Virus record (IMG/VR): IMGVR_UViG_3300034022_002171 | Location: 1-29,760 of that record | From: a virus | Length of the DNA stretch: 29,760 nucleotides | Strand: one strand, 5' to 3' | In this document: positions 1-7,220 of the stretch, in pieces | Numbering within the stretch: position 1 is the stretch's first letter | How the letters are laid out: each line of letters begins with the position of its first letter | Program-made: the position numbers and the translations under genes | Notes under the pieces: generated by a model | The model's input: only the letters and a program-made list of their open reading frames with translations | What the model was told of the DNA's origin: nothing | Database searches by the model: none

Positions 1-594
1 TCAAAAAGGAATGTCGTCATCATCAGCCGCGTCCGGTTTCAGCAGCGCCTCGATCTTCTTCTTCAGCCCCGCCGCGTCCTCATAGCGCTCTTCCTTCACC
101 GCTTTGGCCATCTCCGCCGTCAGCTTCGAAGTATCCGCCGCAGAGGCCTTGCGTTTGGGCGCGTTCTTGATGTTGAAAAACACCGCCCAGATCCGCTTCA
201 CGCTCGCCCCTTCCAGCGCAGGCACATCCAGACCGCGTTCTTTGCAAAGCTCAGCCAGTTTAAAGCGTGCCTGCCGCTCCGGGTTGGTGTCCGCTTTGAT
301 GGCACTCTCCAAAGCCCTCTTGGTGCGTCCCATCAGCATCAGGAACCGCGCCTCGATCAGCTCAAAGTCACCATTCACCGCTTCACTGATCCGCCGCCCG
401 CAGGCCTCGATGCTTTCCCGCTGCCGAAACTCCTTCTCCGTCTCGCCCTCGATCGCACCTTTGGCCGTCAGAAAAACAAACGCTTCCTTCGCCAGTTGCG
501 CAAGGTAGCCCTTCTGGCCCGGGCCTTTGGAGCCCTGACCCGTCAACGGCCGCTGGGAACCGCGATAACTGGGGAAAGGAAATTTCTTTTTCAT
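1..594 (-). CDS. Protein with UVR-like motif and SSB-like acidic C-terminal tip
   Basis: Not a family I can name. The 197-residue protein has a basic, Gly/Pro-rich start (residues 1-30), a helical middle, and a C-terminal section at about 157-186 that reads like the UVR motif of UvrB/UvrC (helix, E-R-Y-E-D-A-A core, K-K-I-E-A-L end). It finishes with D-D-D-D-I-P-F, the same kind of acidic tip that bacterial SSB uses to recruit repair and replication proteins. No OB fold is visible, so it is probably not an SSB itself. By inference it binds or decoys SSB partners or repair nucleases during replicative transposition. It is the last leftward early gene in the window. The start is ATG with a CACACACG leader and no Shine-Dalgarno site. 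The gene ends exactly at the window edge with TGA. Confidence 0.85.
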   Translation of the reverse strand: MKKKFPFPSYRGSQRPLTGQGSKGPGQKGYLAQLAKEAFVFLTAKGAIEGETEKEFRQRESIEACGRRISEAVNGDFELIEARFLMLMGRTKRALESAIKADTNPERQARFKLAELCKERGLDVPALEGASVKRIWAVFFNIKNAPKRKASAADTSKLTAEMAKAVKEERYEDAAGLKKKIEALLKPDAADDDDIPF

Positions 595-630
595 AAGCGT
601 GTGTGTGAGGGCGAGAGGTCAGGTTCCAAA

Positions 631-720
631 TCAGCGGCGCTTTTTCGCCACCGGAGATTTCAGCAGCAGCCGCGAGCGTCGAACGCTGGCGCGAATGGCG
701 CGGAGAGTCGCGGGGCTCAT
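631..720 (-). CDS. Possible 29-residue basic peptide
   Basis: A tiny open frame whose ATG overlaps the stop of the upstream membrane protein in an ATGA arrangement, which supports translational coupling. The product is strongly basic (about ten Arg/Lys in 29 residues, ending K-K-R-R) with a short hydrophobic stretch L-L-L. No function can be assigned. The overlap is the main argument that it is real; by length alone it could be chance. Confidence 0.35.
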   Translation of the reverse strand: MSPATLRAIRASVRRSRLLLKSPVAKKRR

Positions 721-890
721 GGCTTGGCCTCCAAAGCGTTGATCTGTTTCTTCCATTCTTGGTGCATCTCCTTGGCCCCGTTCAAAAAGCCGCGAGCGTA
801 TGAAATGACGCCCACGTTGATGATGAAAATCAGGCAAAGGATGGCCTGCAAAATGATGCTGCCGCGCGTGTGGGTGAAAGTGAAGATCAT
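717..890 (-). CDS. Small single-span membrane protein (57 aa)
   Basis: A 57-residue frame starting ATG at 890, which overlaps the stop of the upstream gene (ATGA), and ending in ATGA with the next tiny gene. Residues about 10-32 are hydrophobic (S-I-I-L-Q-A-I-L-C-L-I-F-I-I-N-V) and form one likely membrane span, followed by a charged tail with K-E-M-H-Q-E-W-K-K. Part of a coupled cluster of three very small genes between Gam and the UVR-like gene. The family is unknown; a membrane role (superinfection exclusion, lysis timing or host takeover) is only a guess. Confidence 0.6.
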   Translation of the reverse strand: MIFTFTHTRGSIILQAILCLIFIINVGVISYARGFLNGAKEMHQEWKKQINALEAKP

Positions 891-1123
891 AGCCGGGCCT
901 CCGTAGTCGTGGGTTCGTCTGCAGCGGATTGCTTGGCTTCTTCCGCACGCATCTGCTCCAGCACAGCGTCACAGCTTTGCAGGAAACCTTCCCGGGCCAG
1001 GTCGAGGCCGGAATTGCGCCCCGAATAGTAACTGCCCTTGTGAGTCAACCAAAGCAGCACCGCCAGCCAGGCCAGCACAAACACGATCTGAAAGACCGAT
1101 AAAGTGAGAGTGTAGGAATACAT
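887..1123 (-). CDS. Small membrane protein (78 aa), early cluster
   Basis: The start is the ATG at 1123, directly downstream of the Gam stop. Upstream in-frame sequence overlaps Gam and is not used. Residues about 4-26 (T-L-T-L-S-V-F-Q-I-V-F-V-L-A-W-L-A-V-L-L-W-L) form one membrane span. The remainder is a soluble, Glu/Ala-rich helical tail ending in T-T-T-E-A-R-L. The stop overlaps the next start as ATGA. It resembles the 57-residue downstream gene in design (short N-terminal span plus charged tail), which suggests the two products work together, but I do not recognise the family. Confidence 0.75.
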   Translation of the reverse strand: MYSYTLTLSVFQIVFVLAWLAVLLWLTHKGSYYSGRNSGLDLAREGFLQSCDAVLEQMRAEEAKQSAADEPTTTEARL

Positions 1124-1146
1124 AAAACAAATCTCCAGTTCGTAGT

Positions 1147-1770
1147 TTAAGCGACAGCGGACGCCCCCCCGCTGGTGGTCACCGCATCGCCCAGAGCCCG
1201 GGCGGTCTTGAGGTGAAAGCGTTCCACCTGCTCGATCTCGACACCCAGATCTGCCAGGCCTTCGCCCTCGGTTTTCCAGGTGCCCGTTTCGGCGTTCCAC
1301 TGGCCAAGGATCGACTCCTTATCCAGGCTCTCTTTCCAGCGCACGAACTGATCAGCCCAGTCCGCGTTATCGTGCTCCAGCAGCGCAATGAGCACCGCCT
1401 TTTGCGTCGTGCCTTTGGCCGTCGTCACCGTGGGATTCCCCGTGCGGAAAGCGATCTCATGGCCGTTGATCGTCGTCGCTTTGGCATCGCTCTTGAAGAG
1501 CATCTTGCGGTGGCGGCGGGCATAGTCTTCGATGGCATCGAAGAGTTCCTCCTTTTCCAGCCGCGTGCGCTCCATCTTCGCCGCGTGGCGTTCCATCACC
1601 GCCTTGATTTCAGCCTCCGCTTCCAGCGTCTGCCCCGCAAGGATCATTTCCGCCGTGCCAAAGCGGGAGATCGCTTCAGCAAAAGCCTTTTCATCGCGAA
1701 GCAGTTCATGGAGGCGGGCATTCTTGGCGCGCTTGGTGGCGGCAGTACGTTTGGTATTTGAGTCGGACAT
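1147..1770 (-). CDS. gam: Mu Gam-like host-nuclease inhibitor (DNA end-binding protein)
   Basis: The 207-residue protein matches the Phage_Mu_Gam layout: a charged helical N-terminal half rich in Glu/Lys/Arg (residues about 35-100), then a beta-rich section with G-H-E-I-A-F-R-T-G-N-P-T-V, a helix A-V-L-I-A-L-L-E, the K-E-S-L-D-K-E-S-I-L segment typical of the family, and a closing V-E-R-F-H-L-K strand. In Mu, Gam is a Ku-like dimer that binds free double-stranded ends and blocks exonucleases during early infection. The start was placed at ATG 1770 because the longer frame to 1899 runs into the upstream gene. A run of seven C (G on the coding strand) at 1164-1170 lies near the C-terminal end. 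The position after A and B agrees with the Mu early order. Confidence 0.87.
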   Translation of the reverse strand: MSDSNTKRTAATKRAKNARLHELLRDEKAFAEAISRFGTAEMILAGQTLEAEAEIKAVMERHAAKMERTRLEKEELFDAIEDYARRHRKMLFKSDAKATTINGHEIAFRTGNPTVTTAKGTTQKAVLIALLEHDNADWADQFVRWKESLDKESILGQWNAETGTWKTEGEGLADLGVEIEQVERFHLKTARALGDAVTTSGGASAVA

Positions 1771-1796
1771 AAATAAAAAGAGAGTAGGGATGTGAT

Positions 1797-2120
1797 TTAG
1801 CGGCGGAGTTTCTGACTGCGTTTGTATTGCGCTCTGGACATGGCCACGTAGGAGCGCCAGCCATGGCGGATGATCAGAAGCGCGTGATGCATGCAGCACG
1901 TAAGGGAGTAGCCGGAATGAAAACGGTTGGCGTCGATGGCAGCGACCATCTCGTCAGGAATGCGTGTGTTGTAGATCTGGCGGCTATAAACCCAGCCCAG
2001 AGCCCGCCATTTTTTCACCGCACGGATAACGCTCTCGCGGCACTCCTGTTCGATGTCGTCAAAGCGGCTGGAATAAATTGGGTGCATACCAGGCACCCAT
2101 TGGAAAGGGGCAGGTCTCAC
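1797..2120 (-). CDS. Hypothetical protein between MuB and Gam
   Basis: I chose the GTG start at 2120 because its GTG overlaps the MuB stop as GTGA and a GGGAGG Shine-Dalgarno-like site lies 8 bases upstream, one of the very few good sites in the window. The next option is ATG 2087 (96 residues). The 107-residue product is basic, with an I-E-Q-E-C-R-E-S-V-I-R-A-V-K-K-W helix, a Cys-Cys-Met-His-His cluster near residue 80 and a very basic tail (K-R-S-Q-K-L-R-R). The Cys/His cluster might bind a metal but no standard zinc motif is complete. Family and function are unknown. Confidence 0.75.
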   Translation of the reverse strand: MRPAPFQWVPGMHPIYSSRFDDIEQECRESVIRAVKKWRALGWVYSRQIYNTRIPDEMVAAIDANRFHSGYSLTCCMHHALLIIRHGWRSYVAMSRAQYKRSQKLRR

Positions 2121-3130
2121 GCTGCTGTCCTCCCTTCGATTTCCGTCTGAGTCGCCGAGGTCAAATCTTCGAGCGTCACCGCCCGCGTAAACTTCTCCTC
2201 CGTCCACTGATCCCGCAGGCGGCGGCAGACTTCGCGGGTCAGGGCATAGAAGCCGTGCTTGGGACCATTGAGGCGCAGCAGCTCCGCCGCGCTGGCCAGA
2301 TCCGTTTTGGACATCGGCGCAGGCAGTCGGCGTTCCAGCAGCATCGTGATGTCAGCGCTGTGCAGCTTCAGCTTCACGCGGAAAGCCAGCCGATTGCGGA
2401 AGAGCTGCAGCGTTTCTTCAAACGCTTCACGCTCCACCCGCTTCAGCAGCGTGGGAATGGCGGCGAGGATCGCTTCCGTCTGGGTCTGGTTGATCAGAGA
2501 CTTCACCACATCCAGGCAGCGCGGGCCCAGGTGGTGGGCTTCTTCCAGAATCAGGCAGCGGCGTGTCGTGCGCAGCGTCTCTTCCACTTTGCGCTGGCGA
2601 CGCTCCGCATTGCGCGGGCCTTCTTCTTCCCCGAGATCCCGCAGCACCTGCCCCAGAAAAGCACAAGGGCTGTCCTTCCACGCCGCGCGGACTTCAGTCT
2701 CCACAATGCGCTTGCCGTAGATGTTGCGCACCACAGCCAGGCAGGACGATTTACCGCTGCCGCTTTCCCCTTCGATCACACCCACGCGGGCAATCGTCTT
2801 CGTCATCATCGCCCGGGTCAAACCCCGACGCACAGCGGACGGCCCGACCAGATCCGGAAACACAGGCTCCGGCCCTTCCTCCGCGCCGGCATCATTCAGC
2901 ACGTTCAAAACGCAGCGATAACTCTCCACGCGGTCCTCGACCTTCATTTCGGTAAAGTCGCGGTTCAGAATCTTACCGAAAGTCTTGTCAGAGCCGAGGC
3001 CCGCCGCCGCATGCCGGCGCATCAGTTCGCCCGTGCTCCAGCCTTTGGCATTTTGAATCTCCTGAATCATCAGAGCCAGGGTGTGAAGCTCGTTTTGCGC
3101 TTCGGTCGGTGTGGGTTTGGTCGTGGTCAT
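2117..3130 (-). CDS. MuB-like transposition AAA+ ATPase
   Basis: The 337-residue protein has the size and layout of Mu B (312 residues). An N-terminal helical region (about 15-60) could be the DNA-binding HTH. The ATPase core follows: Walker A G-E-S-G-S-G-K-S-S at 121-129, and Walker B C-L-I-L-E-E-A-H-H at 192-200. In Mu, B coats target DNA in an ATP-dependent manner, delivers it to the transposase and gives target immunity. It lies downstream of the transposase on the same strand, with one small gene in between, whereas in Mu A and B are adjacent. The leader is CACACACACGCTT-ATG without a Shine-Dalgarno site. It overlaps the following gene by GTGA. Confidence 0.93.
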   Translation of the reverse strand: MTTTKPTPTEAQNELHTLALMIQEIQNAKGWSTGELMRRHAAAGLGSDKTFGKILNRDFTEMKVEDRVESYRCVLNVLNDAGAEEGPEPVFPDLVGPSAVRRGLTRAMMTKTIARVGVIEGESGSGKSSCLAVVRNIYGKRIVETEVRAAWKDSPCAFLGQVLRDLGEEEGPRNAERRQRKVEETLRTTRRCLILEEAHHLGPRCLDVVKSLINQTQTEAILAAIPTLLKRVEREAFEETLQLFRNRLAFRVKLKLHSADITMLLERRLPAPMSKTDLASAAELLRLNGPKHGFYALTREVCRRLRDQWTEEKFTRAVTLEDLTSATQTEIEGRTAA

Positions 3131-3165
3131 AAGCGTGTGTGTGGGTAGTGGTCGTGGATCGAGTT

Positions 3166-3618
3166 TTAGCCGTTGATTTGCGCGAGCATTTGCTCCAAAG
3201 CCGCTCTGCTCGTTGGGTCCGTAAGAAGGTCTTTTGCCCTTCCACCAGCAGCGGACATGCTTTCAGCGATGCGCTTCCGTTCCTCTTTTTCATTCCACGC
3301 AACAGCAGCGCATTTATAAAACTGCTTGCCGATTTCTTTGAGAGGGAGGGTCAAAGTAACTTCGACTTTGATGTCGTGTTTATCCCAACAATTTGGGCGG
3401 CCCCAAGCAATGCTGCGGGGTTTGGCCAGGAGAGGTTTCAAAGCATCCTCCCACTGAGCGATAAGCTCTGCCCGCCGGGTGGCTTTTTCTTTTTCCTCAG
3501 CCGTGAATTTTTCGAAAGCGAGAAGATAAAGGGCTTCGATCACTTCAGATTTTTTAACTGGAGGGGCCATCGTGGGGAGAGCCAGTGCAGTCGATGTTTT
3601 CTTTTTGGGTATGCTCAT
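3166..3618 (-). CDS. Hypothetical protein between transposase and MuB
   Basis: A 150-residue charged protein with no recognised family. An N-terminal basic, Thr/Pro-rich tail (1-22) is followed by a helical region (K-S-E-V-I-E-A-L-Y-L-L-A-F-E-K), a central segment with W-G-R-P-N-C-W-D-K-H-D, a beta-like stretch K-V-E-V-T-L-T-L-P-L, and a C-terminal Ala/Glu/Lys helix. No membrane segment or signal is present. It sits in the A-to-B operon slot, so a role in replication or transposition is possible, but that is only context. The start ATG 3618 has a leader with ACACACACGACA, like the neighbouring MuB and first-gene leaders. Confidence 0.8.
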   Translation of the reverse strand: MSIPKKKTSTALALPTMAPPVKKSEVIEALYLLAFEKFTAEEKEKATRRAELIAQWEDALKPLLAKPRSIAWGRPNCWDKHDIKVEVTLTLPLKEIGKQFYKCAAVAWNEKEERKRIAESMSAAGGRAKDLLTDPTSRAALEQMLAQING

Positions 3619-3668
3619 TGTCGTGTGTGTTTTGGTCGTTTCGTTGTCTCTGTCTTCGGGTCAGGAAG

Positions 3669-5456
3669 TCAGAAAATCATGGCTCCGGCCTTCCGCCGTT
3701 CTTCGGCAGGATCAAAGGGCTCGGGATCAGGCGTGCGGCGGTCCATCACGGGCTCCGTGCTGGCGCGACGCGTGGTCTTAAAATCATCAGGCAGCAGCAT
3801 GCCGCCGCGTGTGCTGCGGGCCGGTTTGGCCGGGGTGCCAGAGCTGCCGCTGGCCGTGCGCAAGGTATTGCCCAGACCGTCTTGCGCGTGACTCTTGCGC
3901 ACCGCCCGCGCTGTCCCCGCGACGATGGCGCGGAACTCTCGGCGGACGGCCGCACGCTCATTTTTCCGGCCTTCAAAGTTCCCCTGGCCGCTCAAATCTT
4001 CTTGCGGGCGATCCGGCAGCCATTCAGCCAGGCCGATCAATTCGGCCCAGCCAAAGCCTTCACGATTCAAAGCGGACTCGTCATTGTTGAAGACATGACA
4101 GCCCTGCTCCGGATGCCCCGGGTGGAACGCCACCAGCACGCGGTGCCCGTGGTCCAGGTGATGGCTCAAACCTTCAGCACCATTGACACGGAAACGAAAG
4201 GACGTGGCGTAATGCGGGACTTTGATTTCAATCGCGCCCTGACGTACCATCGCCTGCTTTTTCACCGGGGCAAAAAGCCACCACTTGTCCGCCGGAACCT
4301 CACGCTTCACCGGAGTGCCATAAGCAGCGTCCGGCGTGATGAACTTGTTCCCTGCCTGATAGCTCTGCTTCGGCGTCTGGTTCTCTTCCGCCAAGGCTTT
4401 CGCCACAGCCTCCGCGCTTTCGTGAATGCTCCAGAACTTGCGCAGATCCGCCACATCCCCGTCCTGGGCACGCAGGTATTCTTTCGTCCCCATCTGGAAC
4501 TCACCGCGATACCGGCCAATACTGGTCACTCCACCATCCGGGCCGTGGGCTCTGCGATCCTGCGAATGATTGAAAGCGCCTTCAATGTCCGCTTTGCCAC
4601 GGGAGGAAAACTTCTGCCGAATGTGGAAGAGTTCTTCCATGCTGCCCCAGCGTTTGCCGTTGTCGCACTCCACGCCGAAGAGCCAGTTGTTGTCCCACAC
4701 GCCGCGCTCCACGCGCCACATCAAAGGCAGGCCAAATTCCGTGACCACATCGCGGAAATGATCGGCAATGTCTTCCACGCGGTACGCATCACGCTCGCGG
4801 CCCACATGGGTGAAGCCCAGCCATTTGTGACTGGCGTTTTCAATGGTTTTGAGGCTCTGGCGTCCCAGACGCTCCGTGCCCGTGCTCGGGTCAAAGTAGC
4901 GGAAAGGCTGGTTCTCGCTTTCGTCATCGCTGCTGTAAATCGTGCCCGGCGTATTCGGCCATTGGCTCCCGTCTTCCAGCACAATGAAATTGCCACGGCG
5001 CTCCGTGACTTCGATTTCACGAATGGCTTTCTCGCCACGGAAAACCGCACGCTCCGCATCCGTCACATGCAAAGCACGGCGGATGGACATCGGCCAGCTC
5101 GGGCGCTTATGCCGGGCCAGCGCACGCTCCCAGATACCCCGCACCGCTTCTGCGATCTCCGGGCGGCAGAGTTCATCTCGGAGAAACTCCTGCAGCGCCA
5201 GCGGCACCGAATCACGCACCAGGCGCCAGTAGCGCAGCCTGCGGATTTCTTCCTGCGTCAGTTCCACCAGCGTCGGCCGTCCACGCTGCTTTTCGGCACG
5301 GGGCTCTTCGCTCCCAGCGTCTTTCCACTTGTAATAATTTGCCCGGGAAACCCCCGCCCGCAGACAGGCCGCCCCGACCTGCATACCGCCCGCAACAAAC
5401 GCGTCTACGCTGGCAACAGCGAGACGTTTGGCAGGCATGGAGGCAGGCTTTGGCAT
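3669..5456 (-). CDS. MuA-like DDE transposase
   Basis: The 595-residue protein is close in size to Mu A (663). Residues about 10-45 form an HTH (V-G-A-A-C-L-R-A-G-V-S-R-A-N-Y-Y-K-W), and 60-150 a second DNA-binding region. The RNase H-like catalytic core runs from about 170 to 300. I place the first acid at D177/D178 (Y-S-S-D-D-E-S), the second at E250 (R-V-E-R-G-V-W) and the third at E292 (K-A-D-I-E-G-A-F-N), giving a D-E-E set instead of D-D-E. The C-terminal part (from about 370) would hold the Mu core beta-barrel and the MuB/ClpX-contacting tail. It catalyses integration and replicative transposition of the phage genome. The start ATG 5456 lies 7 bases past the stop of the preceding gene. 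Confidence 0.93.
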   Translation of the reverse strand: MPKPASMPAKRLAVASVDAFVAGGMQVGAACLRAGVSRANYYKWKDAGSEEPRAEKQRGRPTLVELTQEEIRRLRYWRLVRDSVPLALQEFLRDELCRPEIAEAVRGIWERALARHKRPSWPMSIRRALHVTDAERAVFRGEKAIREIEVTERRGNFIVLEDGSQWPNTPGTIYSSDDESENQPFRYFDPSTGTERLGRQSLKTIENASHKWLGFTHVGRERDAYRVEDIADHFRDVVTEFGLPLMWRVERGVWDNNWLFGVECDNGKRWGSMEELFHIRQKFSSRGKADIEGAFNHSQDRRAHGPDGGVTSIGRYRGEFQMGTKEYLRAQDGDVADLRKFWSIHESAEAVAKALAEENQTPKQSYQAGNKFITPDAAYGTPVKREVPADKWWLFAPVKKQAMVRQGAIEIKVPHYATSFRFRVNGAEGLSHHLDHGHRVLVAFHPGHPEQGCHVFNNDESALNREGFGWAELIGLAEWLPDRPQEDLSGQGNFEGRKNERAAVRREFRAIVAGTARAVRKSHAQDGLGNTLRTASGSSGTPAKPARSTRGGMLLPDDFKTTRRASTEPVMDRRTPDPEPFDPAEERRKAGAMIF

Positions 5457-5463
5457 GGCAGTT

Positions 5464-5742
5464 TTAGGCGTGGGTTTTCACAGCGTCGCGCAGGGCCAGC
5501 ATCAGCGTGCTTTGCACGATCAAGCCCTTGTCAGTGATCTCGACCTTGTAGCCGTTATCCGTGGGGCGGACTTCGGCCAGACCCGCCAGAACCAGACTGT
5601 TCAAAGGCCCGGGCGGTGACTTGCTGGCAGTCCCATAATTGGCACCCAGCAACGTGTGAATACGCTGCGACACACGCTTTCCAGCACACCCTAGATCCGC
5701 AGGGAGCAGGAGGCTATAATCGGTCAGTTCAAGGTCAGGCAT
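5464..5742 (-). CDS. Small winged-helix-like protein upstream of the transposase
   Basis: A 92-residue protein. The C-terminal half reads like the wing of a winged-helix domain: L-N-S-L-V-L-A-G-L-A-E-V-R, a turn with D-N-G, then Y-K-V-E-I-T-D-K-G-L-I-V. The N-terminal half contains R-V-S-Q-R-I-H-T-L-L, a possible recognition helix. It may bind DNA, for example the phage ends or an early operator, but this is inferred from pattern only. It ends 7 bases before the transposase start and is surely co-transcribed with it. Confidence 0.75.
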   Translation of the reverse strand: MPDLELTDYSLLLPADLGCAGKRVSQRIHTLLGANYGTASKSPPGPLNSLVLAGLAEVRPTDNGYKVEITDKGLIVQSTLMLALRDAVKTHA

Positions 5743-5776
5743 GAAGAGGGATGAAGGTTAGAAGTGGGCGGTCAGT

Positions 5777-6043
5777 TCAGCGCGGCGTGGTGGGTGGAAG
5801 CACTTCCGGCATGGCGATCCCCGAAGAGGCCGTTTCAGCGAAAAGCCCCGCGATGAATTGGTTCAGCATCTCCGTGCGCTCCCAGCGCCAGTCGGATTCC
5901 TGATTGCGCCCGTTCTTCTGGATGAAGACGTTCGCAGCCGTTTGCAGCTCGGCTGCGGTGAAGGTTTTGGCAGGTGGCGTGCCTTTTTGGTCCTTCCACT
6001 TTTTTTCCAGCCGTTCGTTTTCTGCGATTTCTTGGGCGGTCAT
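5777..6043 (-). CDS. Hypothetical 88-residue early protein
   Basis: The start is ATG 6043; sequence upstream of it overlaps the ParB-like gene end and is not used. The protein is charged and helical (A-E-N-E-R-L-E-K-K-W-K-D-Q-K near the start, F-T-A-A-E-L-Q-T-A-A-N-V-F-I in the middle, W-R-W-E-R-T-E-M-L-N later), with no membrane span. The family is unknown. Its leader has CACGACCCACGAAC, similar to the leaders of neighbouring early genes. Confidence 0.7.
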   Translation of the reverse strand: MTAQEIAENERLEKKWKDQKGTPPAKTFTAAELQTAANVFIQKNGRNQESDWRWERTEMLNQFIAGLFAETASSGIAMPEVLPPTTPR

Positions 6044-6066
6044 AAAATTAGTTCGTGGGTCGTGAA

Positions 6067-6957
6067 TTATTCGTCGTCTTCGCCTTCGGCGCTTTGGGCC
6101 ACGGCTTCGGTCAGGGTCAGCCTGAAGTCGGCAGGCAGTTGCTTGAGCCACATGCCCAAGGCATCCCGGGCGCAGTCGCGCTCCTCGGTGCTCCATTTGC
6201 CAAAGCTCTTCGCCACATTGCTCAGGGTGGAAAGCGGCCCCTGCATCGTGGTCCAGGAGATCTGCTTCTTCGGCTTGTCTTCCGTGGTCGTGGCGCCGGG
6301 GATTCCCGCCAGCACCGCGCCCAGACCATGGCCAATCCAGATCCCCGGCTCATGCTTTTCACGGAGCGTGGGGAGTTGCTCAAAGACGCGGTGGATCTTG
6401 ACGGCTTGGTCAATGAGATCGGCGGAGACACCGAAACGATCAGCGAGGCTTTGGGCGGTAATTCCGACTGAATCGGATTTTCCGGGCCTGCCTTTGGTAT
6501 TGCCAACTACCTGGGGATGAAGAGTGACCGCCAGCCAGGCGCGCTGGCCTTTGGTCCAATGCCGGCGGCCAATGACGGTGCCTTCCAGCAGCGCATGGCC
6601 TTCCTTGCGTGAAACCACACGAACCGGCACGGTGTCAAGGCATCGCTCAATAGCCCAGGCGGTGCGGTGGCGGCCATCCCAGGCGGTAACCCCCTCAGTG
6701 GCATCATTGCCATTGGTGAAGGTGACCGGGATGGGTTCTTGAATGCCAATGTCATCAAGGTGCAAATGCAGGGCGTCAATTTCATCGGCCAGAGTCTTGC
6801 CTTCCTGGCGGAGATCTGCTTTGGCAGACTCCAGGAACCGGGAGGCAACGTCATTCATCATCGGCACAGCAGTGAGTGCAGAAGAGAAAACCAGAAGGTT
6901 GGGATCGACCTGCAGAATGCGTGCAGTCGGAGGAAAAGCGGTGTCAGATTTGGGCAT
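6067..6957 (-). CDS. ParB-like nuclease/HTH domain protein
   Basis: A 296-residue protein with a ParB/sulfiredoxin-like fold in the first half: the signature W-D-G-R-H-R-T-A-W-A at about 92-101, preceded by E-P-I-P-V-T-F and followed by V-P-V-R-V-V. A ParB-type HTH follows (I-T-A-Q-S-L-A-D-R-F-G-V-S-A-D-L-I-D-Q-A at about 165-184). Phage ParB-like proteins act in DNA binding, segregation or as DNases or CTPases; which applies here cannot be told. The linker just before the HTH (G-K-S-D-S-V-G-I) is encoded by the palindromic repeat also found in the repressor gene. The C-terminal end is acidic (E-G-E-D-D-E). The leader is CCCCCTCACGACC-ATG. Confidence 0.8.
   Translation of the reverse strand: MPKSDTAFPPTARILQVDPNLLVFSSALTAVPMMNDVASRFLESAKADLRQEGKTLADEIDALHLHLDDIGIQEPIPVTFTNGNDATEGVTAWDGRHRTAWAIERCLDTVPVRVVSRKEGHALLEGTVIGRRHWTKGQRAWLAVTLHPQVVGNTKGRPGKSDSVGITAQSLADRFGVSADLIDQAVKIHRVFEQLPTLREKHEPGIWIGHGLGAVLAGIPGATTTEDKPKKQISWTTMQGPLSTLSNVAKSFGKWSTEERDCARDALGMWLKQLPADFRLTLTEAVAQSAEGEDDE
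6463..6477 (+). repeat. Palindromic repeat copy 1 (TCCGA-CTGAA-TCGGA)
   Basis: A 15-base hairpin-forming repeat with 5-bp arms and the loop CTGAA, inside the ParB-like gene and opposite to its reading direction. The flanking bases to the right (TTTTCCGGGCCTG) resemble those after the third copy at 8791 (TTTTCGGACCTG), so the shared unit is longer than the palindrome itself. Confidence 0.8.
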
Positions 6958-6978
6958 GGTCGTGAGGGGGAAAGCGAT

Positions 6979-7215
6979 TTACCAGCGGGGTTCGTCTGCA
7001 AAGCCAGAAGCCATGACCAGAGCCAGGGCGATCATGAGGCCGATGCCGAGAATGGCTTGAAGCAGCTCTGGCGTGATGAACCCGCTGCGGTCACGCAGGT
7101 GGTTTTTCGGCGTGGCCACTTTGCGGTGCCAGTCAGCTTCATGAGTGCAGAAACAGAACCAGATGAGCAGCGCAGCAGGCGGCGCGAAGGTGAGGAAAAG
7201 GGCGAGGTAATACAT
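6979..7215 (-). CDS. Two-span membrane protein (78 aa)
   Basis: Two hydrophobic stretches, about residues 3-25 (Y-L-A-L-F-L-T-F-A-P-P-A-A-L-L-I-W-F-C-F) and 52-70 (L-L-Q-A-I-L-G-I-G-L-M-I-A-L-A-L-V-M-A), are separated by a basic loop H-R-K-V-A-T-P-K-N-H-L-R-D-R. It starts 5 bases after the stop of another tiny membrane protein. Holin-like size and topology are possible, but it lies in the early region rather than next to the lysin, so a role in exclusion or host-membrane takeover is as likely. Unknown family. Confidence 0.7.
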   Translation of the reverse strand: MYYLALFLTFAPPAALLIWFCFCTHEADWHRKVATPKNHLRDRSGFITPELLQAILGIGLMIALALVMASGFADEPRW

Positions 7216-7220
7216 GGCGT

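Noticed and set aside
2078-3148. A 356-codon + strand frame
   Set aside because: Antisense shadow of the MuB-like ATPase, which has clear Walker motifs on the other strand.
3585-5537. A 650-codon open frame on the + strand
   Set aside because: It lies opposite the transposase gene and results from its GC-rich codon pattern; the product is low in family-like features and rich in Arg/His/Pro.
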